Origin: Sneathiella sedimenti
GTDB lineage: Bacteria; Pseudomonadota; Alphaproteobacteria; Sneathiellales; Sneathiellaceae
Assembly: GCF_017313765.1 (NCBI RefSeq)
Contig: NZ_JAFLNC010000004.1
Span: 372,001 to 436,000 of the forward strand
Direction: 5' to 3'
Length of the DNA stretch: 64,000 bases
This document shows positions 9,640 to 18,612 of the stretch, piece by piece. A program made the translations under genes and the position numbers. The notes below the pieces were generated by a model, which did no database searches, had not been told where the DNA came from, and saw only the letters and a list, made by a program, of their open reading frames with translations. Each line of letters begins with the position of its first letter. Position 1 is the first letter of the stretch.

Positions 9640-10938
9640 TTAGGACGGCGAGGGGGGCGTTGCCTTGCCGGGAGATGTTTTCTTCTCCGGTAGGGGCGAT
9701 GATTTTGCGAGCGTCGTCGTCGAGCGCGTCGTCACCGTGGAAATGATTTTATCGATCACGTAGAAAATAAGCTCAACGCTGTAACCCGCAAGGAAGGCAA
9801 TGGCCAGCGGGCTGAAGTCCGCAAGGCTGGAGGAGCCGAGCTTTACCGTTGCAATCGCCGAGGAATGGGACGTGAGGGAATAGAGCTTGTTCGGCGCTTC
9901 GGTGAAAAAGAAGCTGGCCATGATCCCGGCGAGAGGACCTTGGGTGATCCGGAGACTGTAATCGATGTGGGAATTCATCGAGAAGGTCAGGCTTTCAATA
10001 TCCTTTGGCAGCTGGCGGAGCACATAGAAGGACGCTCCCAGCAGCCCATACAGGATTGGCAGGAAATAAGCCGAGATCGCGTGCAGGACATACTGGGCGG
10101 AAACATAATGGACATGGAGTTTTGATTCCGGGGACAGCTGACTATAGTCCGGCTTTTCCCAGGTCTGCTCGCTGAAGAAGATGATCCGACCCCAGAAACG
10201 GTTCCAGTTTTTCAACTCGATAATCTCGGCATTGCGCCATGAAATATATTCGCCGATCTGACGGTTCAGAACTTGCACATCCGTGGGACGTGACGATCCT
10301 TCCTGACTATCCGGGATGTTGGACGGAGTCTCGTTTTCCTTCTCGGATCCACTGTTAGCCTGCAGCCGTTGTCGTTGCGAGAGGGTGCTTTCGCTGCCTG
10401 ACCGGATCGATCCGTGATCGTTGAAAAGCTGCTCTTCCAGCTCAATAATCCGGTCAGACTGATCCTTGATATCTACGACCAGGGTATTGCCGATCGCCCA
10501 GAAGACCTGCAGCGCAATCAGGGTCAGCAGGGTCAGCAGTGACAGCAGCTTATAGCTGAAAGCGGATTTGCGGGAAAAGGGAACATAGTTCCGGCCCTGC
10601 AAAGACCCCCAGACACCCGCGCGGAGGCCGCGCATATCATGTGTCGCGCGAACGCTGTCAATGGTAATCGGGCTCAAGGTATGGGAAAGGACCTCATAGG
10701 CATGCCAGAAGCCACTCGCAATTGCCGGTGTGAGCTGGTTTTTATCGAAAGCGTTACTCGTCTCGAGGATGGTCCGCGTTACTTCTTCATCAAGTTCGAT
10801 GCCGCGTTCCGCCGCTGTCATCATCAGAAGCTGGGCGTCGACGAGCGACGTCTGAAGAAGACTAGACATCAGCGTATGCTCGGGCACCTTCGGTTCCCGC
10901 GCAGCGTTCGTCGTCGATCGTCTGGAGGATAGACCCAT
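9640..10938 (-). CDS. Multi-pass membrane protein of unrecognised family
   Basis: I do not recognise the family of this 432-residue protein. The N-terminal ~125 residues are soluble. A strong membrane helix follows near residues 130-155 (SYKLLSLLTLLTLIALQVFW), then a region of about 150 residues with a short coiled coil (DQSDRIIELEEQL) and a Ser/Glu/Asn-rich linker. Further hydrophobic segments are near AISAYFLPILYGLLGASFYV and SPLAIAFLAGYSVELIFYV. The C-terminus is Ser/Thr/Pro/Lys-rich. The ATG at 10938 has AAGGAG seven bases upstream. The gene stands alone, convergent with tgt and divergent from the ArsC-like gene. The late double segment could suggest a channel or sensor, but no family motif supports that. 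Confidence 0.8.
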   Translation of the reverse strand: MGLSSRRSTTNAAREPKVPEHTLMSSLLQTSLVDAQLLMMTAAERGIELDEEVTRTILETSNAFDKNQLTPAIASGFWHAYEVLSHTLSPITIDSVRATHDMRGLRAGVWGSLQGRNYVPFSRKSAFSYKLLSLLTLLTLIALQVFWAIGNTLVVDIKDQSDRIIELEEQLFNDHGSIRSGSESTLSQRQRLQANSGSEKENETPSNIPDSQEGSSRPTDVQVLNRQIGEYISWRNAEIIELKNWNRFWGRIIFFSEQTWEKPDYSQLSPESKLHVHYVSAQYVLHAISAYFLPILYGLLGASFYVLRQLPKDIESLTFSMNSHIDYSLRITQGPLAGIMASFFFTEAPNKLYSLTSHSSAIATVKLGSSSLADFSPLAIAFLAGYSVELIFYVIDKIISTVTTRSTTTLAKSSPLPEKKTSPGKATPPSPS

Positions 10939-11110
10939 TTTCCACTCCTTCTTTCCTGTGACGAGCGGAGCGGAGTGTCTGTGAGCGGAAATCCCGGTTT
11001 TTTGCGGGTTTTCGGCTCAACTATCAAGAATATTTGGGTAAGGGTTGTCGAGCCCGGTAACGCCGCGGTACAAGGGAGCCTGACCGGTTTATGGAGGAGA
11101 GATACGCGCG

Positions 11111-11461
11111 GTGATTATGTATGGAATAAAAAACTGCGATACCTGCCGAAAGGCGCTCAAATGGTTGGAGGCAGAAGGAATAAGCTGTCAGTTCCATGAT
11201 ATGCGCGGTGATGGCTTGCCGCCGGAGGAACTTGCGCAATGGCTCGACAGCATCGATCGCGCAATCCTGGTCAACAAGCGCGGAACAACCTATCGGCAGC
11301 TGGACGAGGCGGCCAAGGCAGCCCTGGACGGCGACGATCCGTCCGCCGAGATTATCGCCCAGCCAACTTTGCTGAAACGACCGATTTTCGCGCATAAGGG
11401 CACCTATCTGGTCGGCTTCAAGGAACCGGAAAAAGAAACTCTCAGGAAATGGGGCGCTTAG
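11111..11461 (+). CDS. ArsC/Spx/YffB-family thioredoxin-fold protein
   Basis: The 116-residue protein has the N-terminal motif YGIKNCDTCRKALKWLE with a CxxC pair (Cys9, Cys12) and the conserved TLLKRPIF segment before the last strand. This fits the ArsC/Spx fold, and the CxxC with short length matches the YffB/Spx-like branch more than true arsenate reductases. No arsenic genes are nearby. GTG at 11111 is preferred because GGAGGAGA lies 11 bases upstream; ATG at 11117 is the alternative. Its stop overlaps the convergent PAS-like gene (shared TTAG). Confidence 0.85.
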   Translation: MIMYGIKNCDTCRKALKWLEAEGISCQFHDMRGDGLPPEELAQWLDSIDRAILVNKRGTTYRQLDEAAKAALDGDDPSAEIIAQPTLLKRPIFAHKGTYLVGFKEPEKETLRKWGA

Positions 11462-12273
11462 TCCAGCTTCTGGACGTAGCAGAGGACATGGTCGACCTGG
11501 ATCTGGTTCTCGCTGAGCGGCAGGGCAATCACCCTGAGCGGGATTTCATCGAAGGTGGACGGGAAATATTCGGTCCCATGAGTTGGTTTGCCCGAGTTCG
11601 CGACATCCCGGGCGAGGCTGAGAACCCAGTCGACGACCATCGGTGAAAAATCAATATCCGAGACATATTTCTGGTGCGGATTTTCTGCCAGAACAGCCTG
11701 ACGGATTTCGCTCGCAAATCCATTTTCCAGCTGCAGGCGGCCGACGGCCCGGTCGCAATAGACCAAGGTACAGTTGGGCCAGTATTTCCCGATCTTGGCG
11801 GTATCCAGGTTTTGCCAGGATGGATAGCGGTTCCCGTCGCGTATTTCCATCCAGTAGGTGAGGATATCCGGTGTTGCCCGCTTCTTCTGCCAGCCGGATG
11901 CGGCGGCTGGCCGTGCCCAGTTCGCCCGTCTTGGCGGGACGGCGGAGACAACGCGCGGCGCGGGCGCAACATCTACCGGAACGGATGCCGGGCGCTTGGG
12001 TGCGGGTTTGGCGCGCGGTTTCGTCTTTTTGCGGGCTGGCGATTTAGCCGGGGCTTCCGGTTCCGCGGTGAAAGCGGGTTCGGGGTTGATTGAAGTCGGT
12101 TTGCTCGCCTCCAGCTCTTCCGCCAGCGTTTGCAAGCGGTCGGTAATGTCACCGGATTTCACCTTGCGGGGGGAGGCCGTTGTTTCTTTCGGCCGGCGTA
12201 ATTTGATCCGTGACAGCGATGCCGCGTTCAGGCCGGTCTCCAGCTCGTTATTGTCATCGGTGTTTTCACGCAT
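11458..12273 (-). CDS. PAS-like (PAS_5-type) domain protein in a ParA operon
   Basis: The 271-residue protein has a low-complexity N-terminal half rich in Pro, Ala, Lys and Arg (about residues 40-125) and a globular C-terminal half. The latter begins TPDILTYWMEIRDGNRYPSW and continues to a strand-rich end, resembling the PAS_5 family of alphaproteobacteria. No catalytic motif is visible. It is the last gene of a ParA-like / ribbon-helix-helix / PAS-like operon, 16 bases after the middle gene. A cargo or sensor role in a ParA-type positioning system is an inference from context only. Confidence 0.7.
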   Translation of the reverse strand: MRENTDDNNELETGLNAASLSRIKLRRPKETTASPRKVKSGDITDRLQTLAEELEASKPTSINPEPAFTAEPEAPAKSPARKKTKPRAKPAPKRPASVPVDVAPAPRVVSAVPPRRANWARPAAASGWQKKRATPDILTYWMEIRDGNRYPSWQNLDTAKIGKYWPNCTLVYCDRAVGRLQLENGFASEIRQAVLAENPHQKYVSDIDFSPMVVDWVLSLARDVANSGKPTHGTEYFPSTFDEIPLRVIALPLSENQIQVDHVLCYVQKLD

Positions 12274-12289
12274 GACCGGTTACTTCCAC

Positions 12290-12940
12290 TCAGTGGGACG
12301 ACTTGTCCAGGACACAATTGCATGATTGCGGCAGTATTTTCGTTCCGTGATTTGCGACATACTCTTCCAGTGCCGTTTCAAAGATTGATTGCGCGGACAT
12401 CTGCGTATGCGCGGCAATCAACTTGAGTTGCAGATGGTCTTGCGGGGCCATGCGGACGGATATCCGGATGCGGCCAAGGCCATCCTTTTTCAGTTTTGAA
12501 ACTTCGGCTGCAATTCTCCGAGCCTGTTCCTCACCGAGGGGCGACGGGACCGTCTCTGGGGAAGAACCATTCATGGCGGCTTTGGTTGCGGAAACCGGCT
12601 GATACTTATGCTCCGCGAAAGACTGATGAGAGTCGGTTTGCGGAGGCGGTGCGGCGACATCTTGTCTGCCTGCATAGTCCTCGTCAGAGAAGGAATCTTC
12701 AGGGCCCAGGCTGTGGGTTGCGGTAGTTTCGGTGTCAAGCGTGGCGTTTTCTTCAGGAGCCTCCGGCTGGTCATGGTGCGGATCGGCATAATCGCGCACC
12801 CTGTCATAGATGCGCGAGACATGATTCTCGCCGTTTCTTCCGCCGTCGTTAAGAAGGTTCTTCGGCGTCTGGCGAGGCGATGCCGGGGCGGCCTTGCCTT
12901 TGGAGGCAATCAATGAACTGGAGAGAAAAGCAGCTTTCAT
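12290..12940 (-). CDS. Ribbon-helix-helix-like C-terminal domain protein, partner of ParA-like gene
   Basis: The first ~145 residues of this 216-residue protein are acidic, polar and apparently disordered. The last ~60 contain GRIRISVRMAPQDHLQLKL followed by two helices (AAHTQMSAQSIFETALEEYV). That resembles a strand-helix-helix MetJ/Arc-type DNA-binding unit, with RIRISVRM as the strand. It sits between the ParA-like gene (34 bases upstream) and the PAS-like gene (16 bases downstream). ParA ATPases often pair with a DNA- or cargo-binding partner of this size, so I infer a ParB-like adaptor role. It is not ParB by sequence. Confidence 0.65.
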   Translation of the reverse strand: MKAAFLSSSLIASKGKAAPASPRQTPKNLLNDGGRNGENHVSRIYDRVRDYADPHHDQPEAPEENATLDTETTATHSLGPEDSFSDEDYAGRQDVAAPPPQTDSHQSFAEHKYQPVSATKAAMNGSSPETVPSPLGEEQARRIAAEVSKLKKDGLGRIRISVRMAPQDHLQLKLIAAHTQMSAQSIFETALEEYVANHGTKILPQSCNCVLDKSSH

Positions 12941-12974
12941 GACAAATCTTCTTCTTGTTAATGACCGTCAGGTA

Positions 12975-13670
12975 TCAGTTAAATGCCGCGCCATTGCTAG
13001 CCCGAGATGCGGTTAGATGATGCGATGTCGGCATCGGATGGTTCGTCTCCATCCGGGACAGGCGCTCGTCGATATAGGCCCAGAGTCTGGTGATCTCGTC
13101 GCTTGACCGCGAGGAGGGGTTCAGTTCCATGGTTGTCCGGCCGTCAATCATGCTGGAGGCGAAATCAACGCGCTGATGGATGATCGCCGGGGCCAGCGTG
13201 CCGTGCTGTGACAAGGCAATGGCGGCTTCGCTGGTGATCCGTGCACGGGGCGTCGCGCCGTTGACGACGAATATCAGGGGGGTATTCAACCCTTCCGCCA
13301 GTTCCACTGTCGCTCCGACAGCGCGCAGGTCATGCGGGCTGGGCCGGGTCGGGATAATCAGCAGGTCCGAAAGACCGATCACATTGGCGATTGTCGAGGT
13401 AATGGCAGGCGGCGTGTCAACGAATAACAGATTGATCCCCATCTGTTCCATCCGGCCAATATCCGCACCGAGGCGCTCTACCGTAGTCCGGGCAAACAGC
13501 GGTGTTTCCGCTTCGCGCTCGTTCCACCATTCCGACAGGCTGCCTTGGGGGTCTGTATCCACAAGCGCCACCGGGCCGCCGCCGGCCATTTCAGCCTGGA
13601 CTGCAAGATGTCCGGCAAGCGTTGTTTTACCTGAACCACCCTTTTGTGATGCAACTGCGATAACCTTCAT
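12975..13670 (-). CDS. Orphan ParA/Soj-type ATPase
   Basis: The 231-residue protein has the deviant Walker A motif KGGSGKTT (Lys10 and Lys15), a Walker A' region ALVDTDPQGSLSEWW and the Walker B-like LLFVDTPPA. These define the ParA/MinD deviant Walker ATPases. It lacks an N-terminal helix-turn-helix and no parB follows, so it is not the chromosomal parAB pair. The ATG has AGGAGAG upstream. It heads an operon with the ribbon-helix-helix-like and PAS-like genes. I infer intracellular positioning of some cargo; the cargo is unknown. Confidence 0.88.
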   Translation of the reverse strand: MKVIAVASQKGGSGKTTLAGHLAVQAEMAGGGPVALVDTDPQGSLSEWWNEREAETPLFARTTVERLGADIGRMEQMGINLLFVDTPPAITSTIANVIGLSDLLIIPTRPSPHDLRAVGATVELAEGLNTPLIFVVNGATPRARITSEAAIALSQHGTLAPAIIHQRVDFASSMIDGRTTMELNPSSRSSDEITRLWAYIDERLSRMETNHPMPTSHHLTASRASNGAAFN

Positions 13671-13810
13671 CAGAACTCTCCTGCTCGGTTCTTGTTACTG
13701 GAGGTGATGAATCCGTTCTCGCCGCCGATTGATCCGCTCCAGTCGTTGTCTCATAGAGCAAAATTAGCGATTAAAAATTAAGGAAGATTTACGAACTCCG
13801 TCAAATCTTA

Positions 13811-13823
13811 GCTAATAATTAGC
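13811..13823. promoter_or_regulatory. Palindrome upstream of the ParA-like operon
   Basis: GCTAAT-A-ATTAGC is a perfect dyad in the AT-rich region between the ParA-like start (13670) and the end of nadK. It is about 140 bases upstream of the start and could be an operator. Support is symmetry only. Confidence 0.25.
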
Positions 13824-13860
13824 AAAATTTTATAAAACGTAAATTGGCGGCCCTGTTGCT

Positions 13861-14619
13861 TTACAGAATAAACTGCTCGTCGAGGATCCGCTTTTCCAGA
13901 TTATGTTCCGGATCGAACAGGAGGCGGAGAGTGATATCCCGCTTTTCCTCAACCTTAACCGTGGAGACATCCCGCACTTCCACCGCATCGGCAACGGCGC
14001 TGACCGGGCGTTTTGCAGCTTCCAGCACTTCCAGCTCAATACGAGCCTCCCGCGGCAGAATGGCGCCACGCCACCTTCTGGGCCGAAAGGCACTGATCGG
14101 AGTGAGGGCAAGAACACCGGCGTTCACCGGAAGGATCGGGCCATGGGCAGAATAATTATAGGCAGTGCTGCCGGCGGGTGTTGCCACCAGCACGCCGTCG
14201 CAGGTCAGTTCCGCAACCTTGATATGTCCGTCGATGGATATCCGTATTTTCGCCGTCTGGCGACTCTCCCGGAGGAGGGAAACTTCATTTATGGCAAGGG
14301 CTTCCGTCTTATTTCCATGCATATCCACGGTCGCCATGCTGAGTGGGTGAAGTTCCGTAATCTCGCCGGCGTTTAACCGCTCGATCAGGCCTTCCTCGCG
14401 GTAGTTATTGAGCAGGAACCCAACCGTCCCCTTGTTCATGCCATAGATGGGCAGGTCCGCGTCCATGAAAGCATGCATGGTTTCCAGCATGAAACCGTCT
14501 CCGCCGAGCGCGACAATGATCTCCGCCTCCTTCGCCGGAACATGGCCATAGCGCGCAATCAGGCTCTCGCAGGCATTCTGCGCATCTTCCGATTCGCTGG
14601 CGGTAAAATGTATTTTCAT
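13861..14619 (-). CDS. nadK: NAD kinase
   Basis: The 252-residue enzyme phosphorylates NAD to NADP using ATP. It has the GGDG motif at residues 39-42 ([15 protein letters not shown]), the INEVSLLR motif, and the glycine-rich [18 protein letters not shown] loop. Its length matches the short alphaproteobacterial type. It starts six bases after the moaA stop, so it is the second gene of a moaA-nadK operon. Confidence 0.96.
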   Translation of the reverse strand: MKIHFTASESEDAQNACESLIARYGHVPAKEAEIIVALGGDGFMLETMHAFMDADLPIYGMNKGTVGFLLNNYREEGLIERLNAGEITELHPLSMATVDMHGNKTEALAINEVSLLRESRQTAKIRISIDGHIKVAELTCDGVLVATPAGSTAYNYSAHGPILPVNAGVLALTPISAFRPRRWRGAILPREARIELEVLEAAKRPVSAVADAVEVRDVSTVKVEEKRDITLRLLFDPEHNLEKRILDEQFIL

Positions 14620-14625
14620 CTGCCG

Positions 14626-15618
14626 TTAGCCGCCCGTCACGCTCATATGGCGGGGGACGGCCGGGCGATCGTCATTCTGTCGGTCGATGACAAAATCATG
14701 GCCCTTGGGCTTGCGGCCGATGGCCTCGTCGATGGCGGCATCCAGTGCCGCGAGGCCGTTTTCACCGCGCAGGACCGTTTTCAGATTGGCGCTATCCTCC
14801 TGTCCGAGGCACATATAGAGCATGCCGGTGCAGGTCAGGCGGACCCTGTTGCAGCTTTCACAGAAATTATGGGTGAGGGGGGTGATAAAGCCCACACGCC
14901 CGCCAGTCTCCGCGATCTCGAAATAATCTGACGGTCCGCCGGTGCGGTAGGTGGAGGGCGCCATGGTCCAGCGTTCTGCGAGCTGCATCTTCACCTCCGA
15001 AAGGGGGAGATACTGGTCGGAGCGCTGCCCGTCAATGGTGCCCATCGGCATGGTTTCGATGAAGGTGATATCCATGCCCTCGTCACCGACCCACTGGATC
15101 ATGTCATTGAATTCATGGTCATTAAAGCCCTTGAGGGCGACGGTATTGATCTTGATTTTGAGCCCGGCGGCCTGTGCGGCGCGGATCCCCGTCATGACTT
15201 TGTCAAAATTTCCCCAGCGGGTAATGTCCTGAAACTGATAGGGATTAAGCGTATCGAGAGAGACATTCAGCCGCCGCACACCCGCGTCATAGAGGTCCGC
15301 CGCATATTTTTCGAGCTGGCTGCCGTTGGTGGTGAGGGTCAGCTCATCCAGCTCACCGCTTTTAAGGTAAAGACCCAGATTCCGGAAAAGCTCCATAATG
15401 CCCTTGCGGACCAGGGGTTCGCCGCCGGTAATCCGGATTTTGCGCACGCCCTTGCGAATAAAGGCCGCGGACACCATTTCCAGTTCTTCGAGGCTGAGGA
15501 CATCCTTCTTTGGCAGGAACGTCATATTCTCCGACATACAGTATTTGCAGCGGAAATCGCACCGGTCCGTGACCGATACGCGAAGATAGCTGATTTTTCT
15601 GCCGAAGGGATCAATCAC
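14626..15618 (-). CDS. moaA: GTP 3',8-cyclase (molybdopterin synthesis protein A)
   Basis: The 330-residue radical-SAM enzyme performs the first step of molybdenum cofactor synthesis, GTP to 3',8-cyclo-7,8-dihydro-GTP. The N-terminal iron-sulfur cluster motif is CDFRCKYC (Cys20, Cys24, Cys27), followed by [10 protein letters not shown]. The second cluster is formed by [14 protein letters not shown]. The protein ends in Gly-Gly, which MoaA needs for activity. The start is GTG at 15618. No other moa genes are near, but nadK follows directly. A 20-base palindrome lies in its upstream region. Confidence 0.97.
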   Translation of the reverse strand: MIDPFGRKISYLRVSVTDRCDFRCKYCMSENMTFLPKKDVLSLEELEMVSAAFIRKGVRKIRITGGEPLVRKGIMELFRNLGLYLKSGELDELTLTTNGSQLEKYAADLYDAGVRRLNVSLDTLNPYQFQDITRWGNFDKVMTGIRAAQAAGLKIKINTVALKGFNDHEFNDMIQWVGDEGMDITFIETMPMGTIDGQRSDQYLPLSEVKMQLAERWTMAPSTYRTGGPSDYFEIAETGGRVGFITPLTHNFCESCNRVRLTCTGMLYMCLGQEDSANLKTVLRGENGLAALDAAIDEAIGRKPKGHDFVIDRQNDDRPAVPRHMSVTGG

Positions 15619-15656
15619 AATTACATTCCAATAAAGAAGAGACGCGCAACTTCTCC

Positions 15657-15676
15657 TTTAAAAATATATTTTTAAA
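15657..15676. promoter_or_regulatory. 20-base perfect AT palindrome upstream of moaA
   Basis: TTTAAAAATATATTTTTAAA reads identically on both strands and ends about 39 bases before the moaA start. It could be an operator or a promoter AT element. AT-only content makes chance symmetry more likely than for a mixed sequence. Confidence 0.35.
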
Positions 15677-15715
15677 TATGTTTTGCAAGCAATGACGCTA
15701 AAGAAGCGACGGTTC

Positions 15716-16831
15716 CTAGAATATGTCGCCGTATTTGATCTCGCCGGACATGAAGCCGTCATGCTTTAGGGCCTGCTGGGCGGACTCCAGCGTCAGAAGG
15801 TCATAGAAGTCCATCGGTGCTGACTGGACAGGCGAGAGGACCGACAGGTTCTGGTCGCGAATGGACGCGGTGAGGTCATAAATTGACTTGAAAATAACCC
15901 GGTCGATATCAAGGCTGCGGCAGGCGACGGCGAGGATTTCGGAATTTTCTGAATAGATGACATCCTTGATCATGTCGCCACTTATATCGAGAAGCTTGGC
16001 GAAGGAAAATTCGAAAAGATCTATTTCCCCCTGATGCAGTGACTTGATCATGAACCGGGTGGAAAGCTCGCCCGAACGATGCAGCTTTTCAACAAGGCGA
16101 AAGGAGGGGTCATTCTCCATGGTGATCGATTGGATCGTTTCTTCGCGATCATTGATATCCATTTCGAGCGAGCGGATATCCACGTCGAAATTATTGCCGA
16201 TATACTCGCGCAAGGACATCGAGACCCAGCGGTACATCTTCTCCGCGATCGGCTTGGGCAGGAAGGGCCGCTCAAGGAGCGGGCGCTGATACTCCGGAAT
16301 AAATTCGGACTGCTCTCCAAGAAAGTTCAGCATCTGTAGTGGCATCTGGGCACTTTGGTTTTGCAGCAGGGTCACCGTGATATCAGGATCATTTATCTCG
16401 CACAGTGCGGTGCAGACGTCTTCCCCGATATTTTCCCGTGTGGCGACAGCGAGCCGGTGCTGCTTGGAGCGATGCTTGACGATTTCCAGGAGATCATATT
16501 CTGCCAACAGCCCACAGTCGCGAAGGATCGGCAAGGCGACTTCAATTTCATCATTGGCAAGAAACACCAGAAGATTTTTTGGGATATCATCGCGCAGCGC
16601 CAGCTTTTTTGCAAATTTCGCGCGGATTGACTTTTCGACATCGGATGTGATCCGGCAGATGATGTCCGCCATGATTTCTTTTTCCGAGTCCGAAAAGGTC
16701 ATGCGATTTTCAGCCAGAAAATCGCTAATTCTATTGTACAGAAATTCCCGTTGTTGCGGAGAGTTTGCTTCCGCAAGGCCGACCAGCATCTTTAATGTGT
16801 CGATATTCTCCTGTGCGCTTGCGGGCATCAT
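15716..16831 (-). CDS. DUF2336 protein (helical repeat), copy 1
   Basis: The 371-residue protein is almost all helical with HEAT-like repeats, for example NLLVFLANDEIEVALPILRD followed by LLAEYDLLEIVKHRS. This is the DUF2336 pattern found almost only in alphaproteobacteria, and no enzymatic motif is visible. It is clearly paralogous to the gene at 18613-19764, which shares the LANDxIEVAxPIL and LLAExDLxEI segments. It lies immediately downstream of a soluble histidine kinase on the same strand. A scaffold or signalling-partner role is an inference. ATG 16831 or 16828 may start the protein. Confidence 0.85.
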   Translation of the reverse strand: MMPASAQENIDTLKMLVGLAEANSPQQREFLYNRISDFLAENRMTFSDSEKEIMADIICRITSDVEKSIRAKFAKKLALRDDIPKNLLVFLANDEIEVALPILRDCGLLAEYDLLEIVKHRSKQHRLAVATRENIGEDVCTALCEINDPDITVTLLQNQSAQMPLQMLNFLGEQSEFIPEYQRPLLERPFLPKPIAEKMYRWVSMSLREYIGNNFDVDIRSLEMDINDREETIQSITMENDPSFRLVEKLHRSGELSTRFMIKSLHQGEIDLFEFSFAKLLDISGDMIKDVIYSENSEILAVACRSLDIDRVIFKSIYDLTASIRDQNLSVLSPVQSAPMDFYDLLTLESAQQALKHDGFMSGEIKYGDIF

Positions 16832-16880
16832 AATTTGTCCAGAGGTTAAGTTAGCTCAACCTCAACGTATATAGTTATTA

Positions 16881-16895
16881 TTAAAATTCTGTTAA
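16881..16895. promoter_or_regulatory. CtrA-like site TTAA-N7-TTAA upstream of DUF2336 copy 1
   Basis: TTAAAATTCTGTTAA has perfect half-sites and seven-base spacing, 50 bases upstream of the gene start. The local sequence is AT-rich, which raises the chance of coincidence. Confidence 0.4.
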
Positions 16896-16936
16896 ATTTC
16901 GGCTTGGTTGGCGGAGGAGAGTGACCGGTAAAAACC

Positions 16937-18553
16937 TTAGTGAGCGAGGGGGAGACGCACCTTGAATCGGCTGCCGTCTGACAGGCTGCTCTTCACCGTA
17001 ATATTGCCGCCCATGAGCCGCGCGAGCTTGAGTGACAGCGTCAGGCCGAGGCCGACGCCATCCGTTCCGCGGCTGTACACACCTTCATGGGCCTGCTTGA
17101 ACGCCTCAAAGATTTTTTCCTGATCTTCCTCGGCGATGCCCGGGCCCGTATCCCAGATGGTGATATCGACGAAGGCGTCGTCGATGATCTCATACTCGAT
17201 ACCGATCGTGCCGCCCCGCGGCGTAAATTTTACCGCATTGCCGATGATGTTGACCAGAATCTGCAGACAACGTGTCGGATCGACGGCAAGGTTGATATCT
17301 TCAGTAATTCGGGTGCCCAACATTTCGAGTTGTTTCTCCCGTGCATGGTTCTGCACCAAAACATAGGCGTCCGCCACCATGCCGGCGAGAGGAGTCGAAA
17401 CGATCTCGATCGGGATTTTGTCACTTTCAATACGCGCGATATCGAGAATATCCTCGATCAGGCTCAGTAGATGTTTCCCGGAATTCAGGATGTCGCCGAC
17501 ATACTCACGATATTTGCCGCTGATCGGGCCAAAAGTCTCAAGCCCGATAACCTCCGCAAAACCGATAATGGCATTGAGCGGAGTCCGCAACTCATGGCTC
17601 ATGTTGGCAAGGAAGGTATCCTTGGCCTTTGCAGATTCCAGCGCCTTCTTAGCTGTCATCTCCAACTGCATGTTTTTCTTGGTAATTTCGTTGATGGCCT
17701 TCTCAAGGTCGGCCTTCGAGGACATCGCCTCATCCTCCGCCAGAAGCCGGGCGGTAATATCATCGCTCGTCCCGCGATAGCCGACAAAGCGGCCCTTATC
17801 ATCAAAAACGGGAACGCCGGACATATTGAAAATCTTGTATTCGCCGTTGGTATCCTGAATTTCCAGGGGCACTGACCTGAACGGGACATGCTGCCCGATG
17901 GCCGTCTCGGCCTTGTTGCTGCCATCCGCCTCCGGCTTGAAAACCCCGAGATCGGCAAGACGCTTGCCCTTGAGCAGCATCGGCGGCAGGCCGACGGCCT
18001 GCACCACCCGGTCGGAGACAAATGTCAGCCGACCCTCCGCATCCGTTTCCCAGATCCAGTCAGAGGCGGCACGGGTGATGTCCAGAAACCGGCGTTTCTC
18101 TTCCTTGAGCTTTACTTCCGCATTGACCTGGCGGGTTGAGTTGATGAAGCTGCCACAGATGGCGATCAGCTGGCCCTCATCATCAAAAATCGGAAAGTGG
18201 CGGGAGAGGAAATACTCTATGTCCCTGCCGATATTGAGAGCTAGCTGGCGAGTTTCGGTTTCTCTCGTCTCGGCAATACGGATAACAATGTCGAGATGGT
18301 CCTGCGGCAGGGAGGGGAGGATTTTGTCTTCTACGCGTTGCGCGGCGCCAGGGCGAAAATGTTCCCGATATCCGCTGTTGGCGTAAATGACGGTTCCATC
18401 CGGGCGGGCCATGTACATCGGGGGCGCCTGCTCAAACACCGCGTCGAAAAACTCGCGACTAACGATACTCTGCATTGACGGAATATCTGCGCCATTTGTG
18501 TTTTTGACATCGGTATGAAGCGACACGACACTTCCTTGCCCCCGTTCTGTCAT
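16937..18553 (-). CDS. Soluble sensor histidine kinase with two PAS domains
   Basis: The 538-residue protein has no membrane segment. A first PAS domain spans about residues 35-140, a second about 150-275, followed by a coiled-coil linker. The HisKA box FLANMSHELRTPLNAIIGF carries the phospho-accepting His320. The ATPase domain shows IVNIIGNAVKFTP (N box), IWDTGPGIAEED (G1) and DGVGLGLTLSLKLA (G2). It ends without a receiver domain and no response regulator is adjacent, so it is an orphan kinase. It is flanked on both sides by DUF2336 genes in the same orientation. PleC/DivJ-type cell-cycle kinases share this HisKA style, but equivalence is not shown. Confidence 0.93.
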   Translation of the reverse strand: MTERGQGSVVSLHTDVKNTNGADIPSMQSIVSREFFDAVFEQAPPMYMARPDGTVIYANSGYREHFRPGAAQRVEDKILPSLPQDHLDIVIRIAETRETETRQLALNIGRDIEYFLSRHFPIFDDEGQLIAICGSFINSTRQVNAEVKLKEEKRRFLDITRAASDWIWETDAEGRLTFVSDRVVQAVGLPPMLLKGKRLADLGVFKPEADGSNKAETAIGQHVPFRSVPLEIQDTNGEYKIFNMSGVPVFDDKGRFVGYRGTSDDITARLLAEDEAMSSKADLEKAINEITKKNMQLEMTAKKALESAKAKDTFLANMSHELRTPLNAIIGFAEVIGLETFGPISGKYREYVGDILNSGKHLLSLIEDILDIARIESDKIPIEIVSTPLAGMVADAYVLVQNHAREKQLEMLGTRITEDINLAVDPTRCLQILVNIIGNAVKFTPRGGTIGIEYEIIDDAFVDITIWDTGPGIAEEDQEKIFEAFKQAHEGVYSRGTDGVGLGLTLSLKLARLMGGNITVKSSLSDGSRFKVRLPLAH

Positions 18554-18612
18554 TCACTCTTTACATGTAAGCCTACATGTTCCCTGATACAAAATTACGC
18601 CACAACAGGAAA

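Noticed and set aside
13764-13776. TTAA repeats upstream of the ParA-like operon as a CtrA site
   Set aside because: The two TTAA halves are three bases apart, not seven.
15619-15715. Molybdenum-cofactor riboswitch upstream of moaA
   Set aside because: The leader is short, AT-rich and lacks the conserved GC-rich multi-stem core; only a palindrome is seen.
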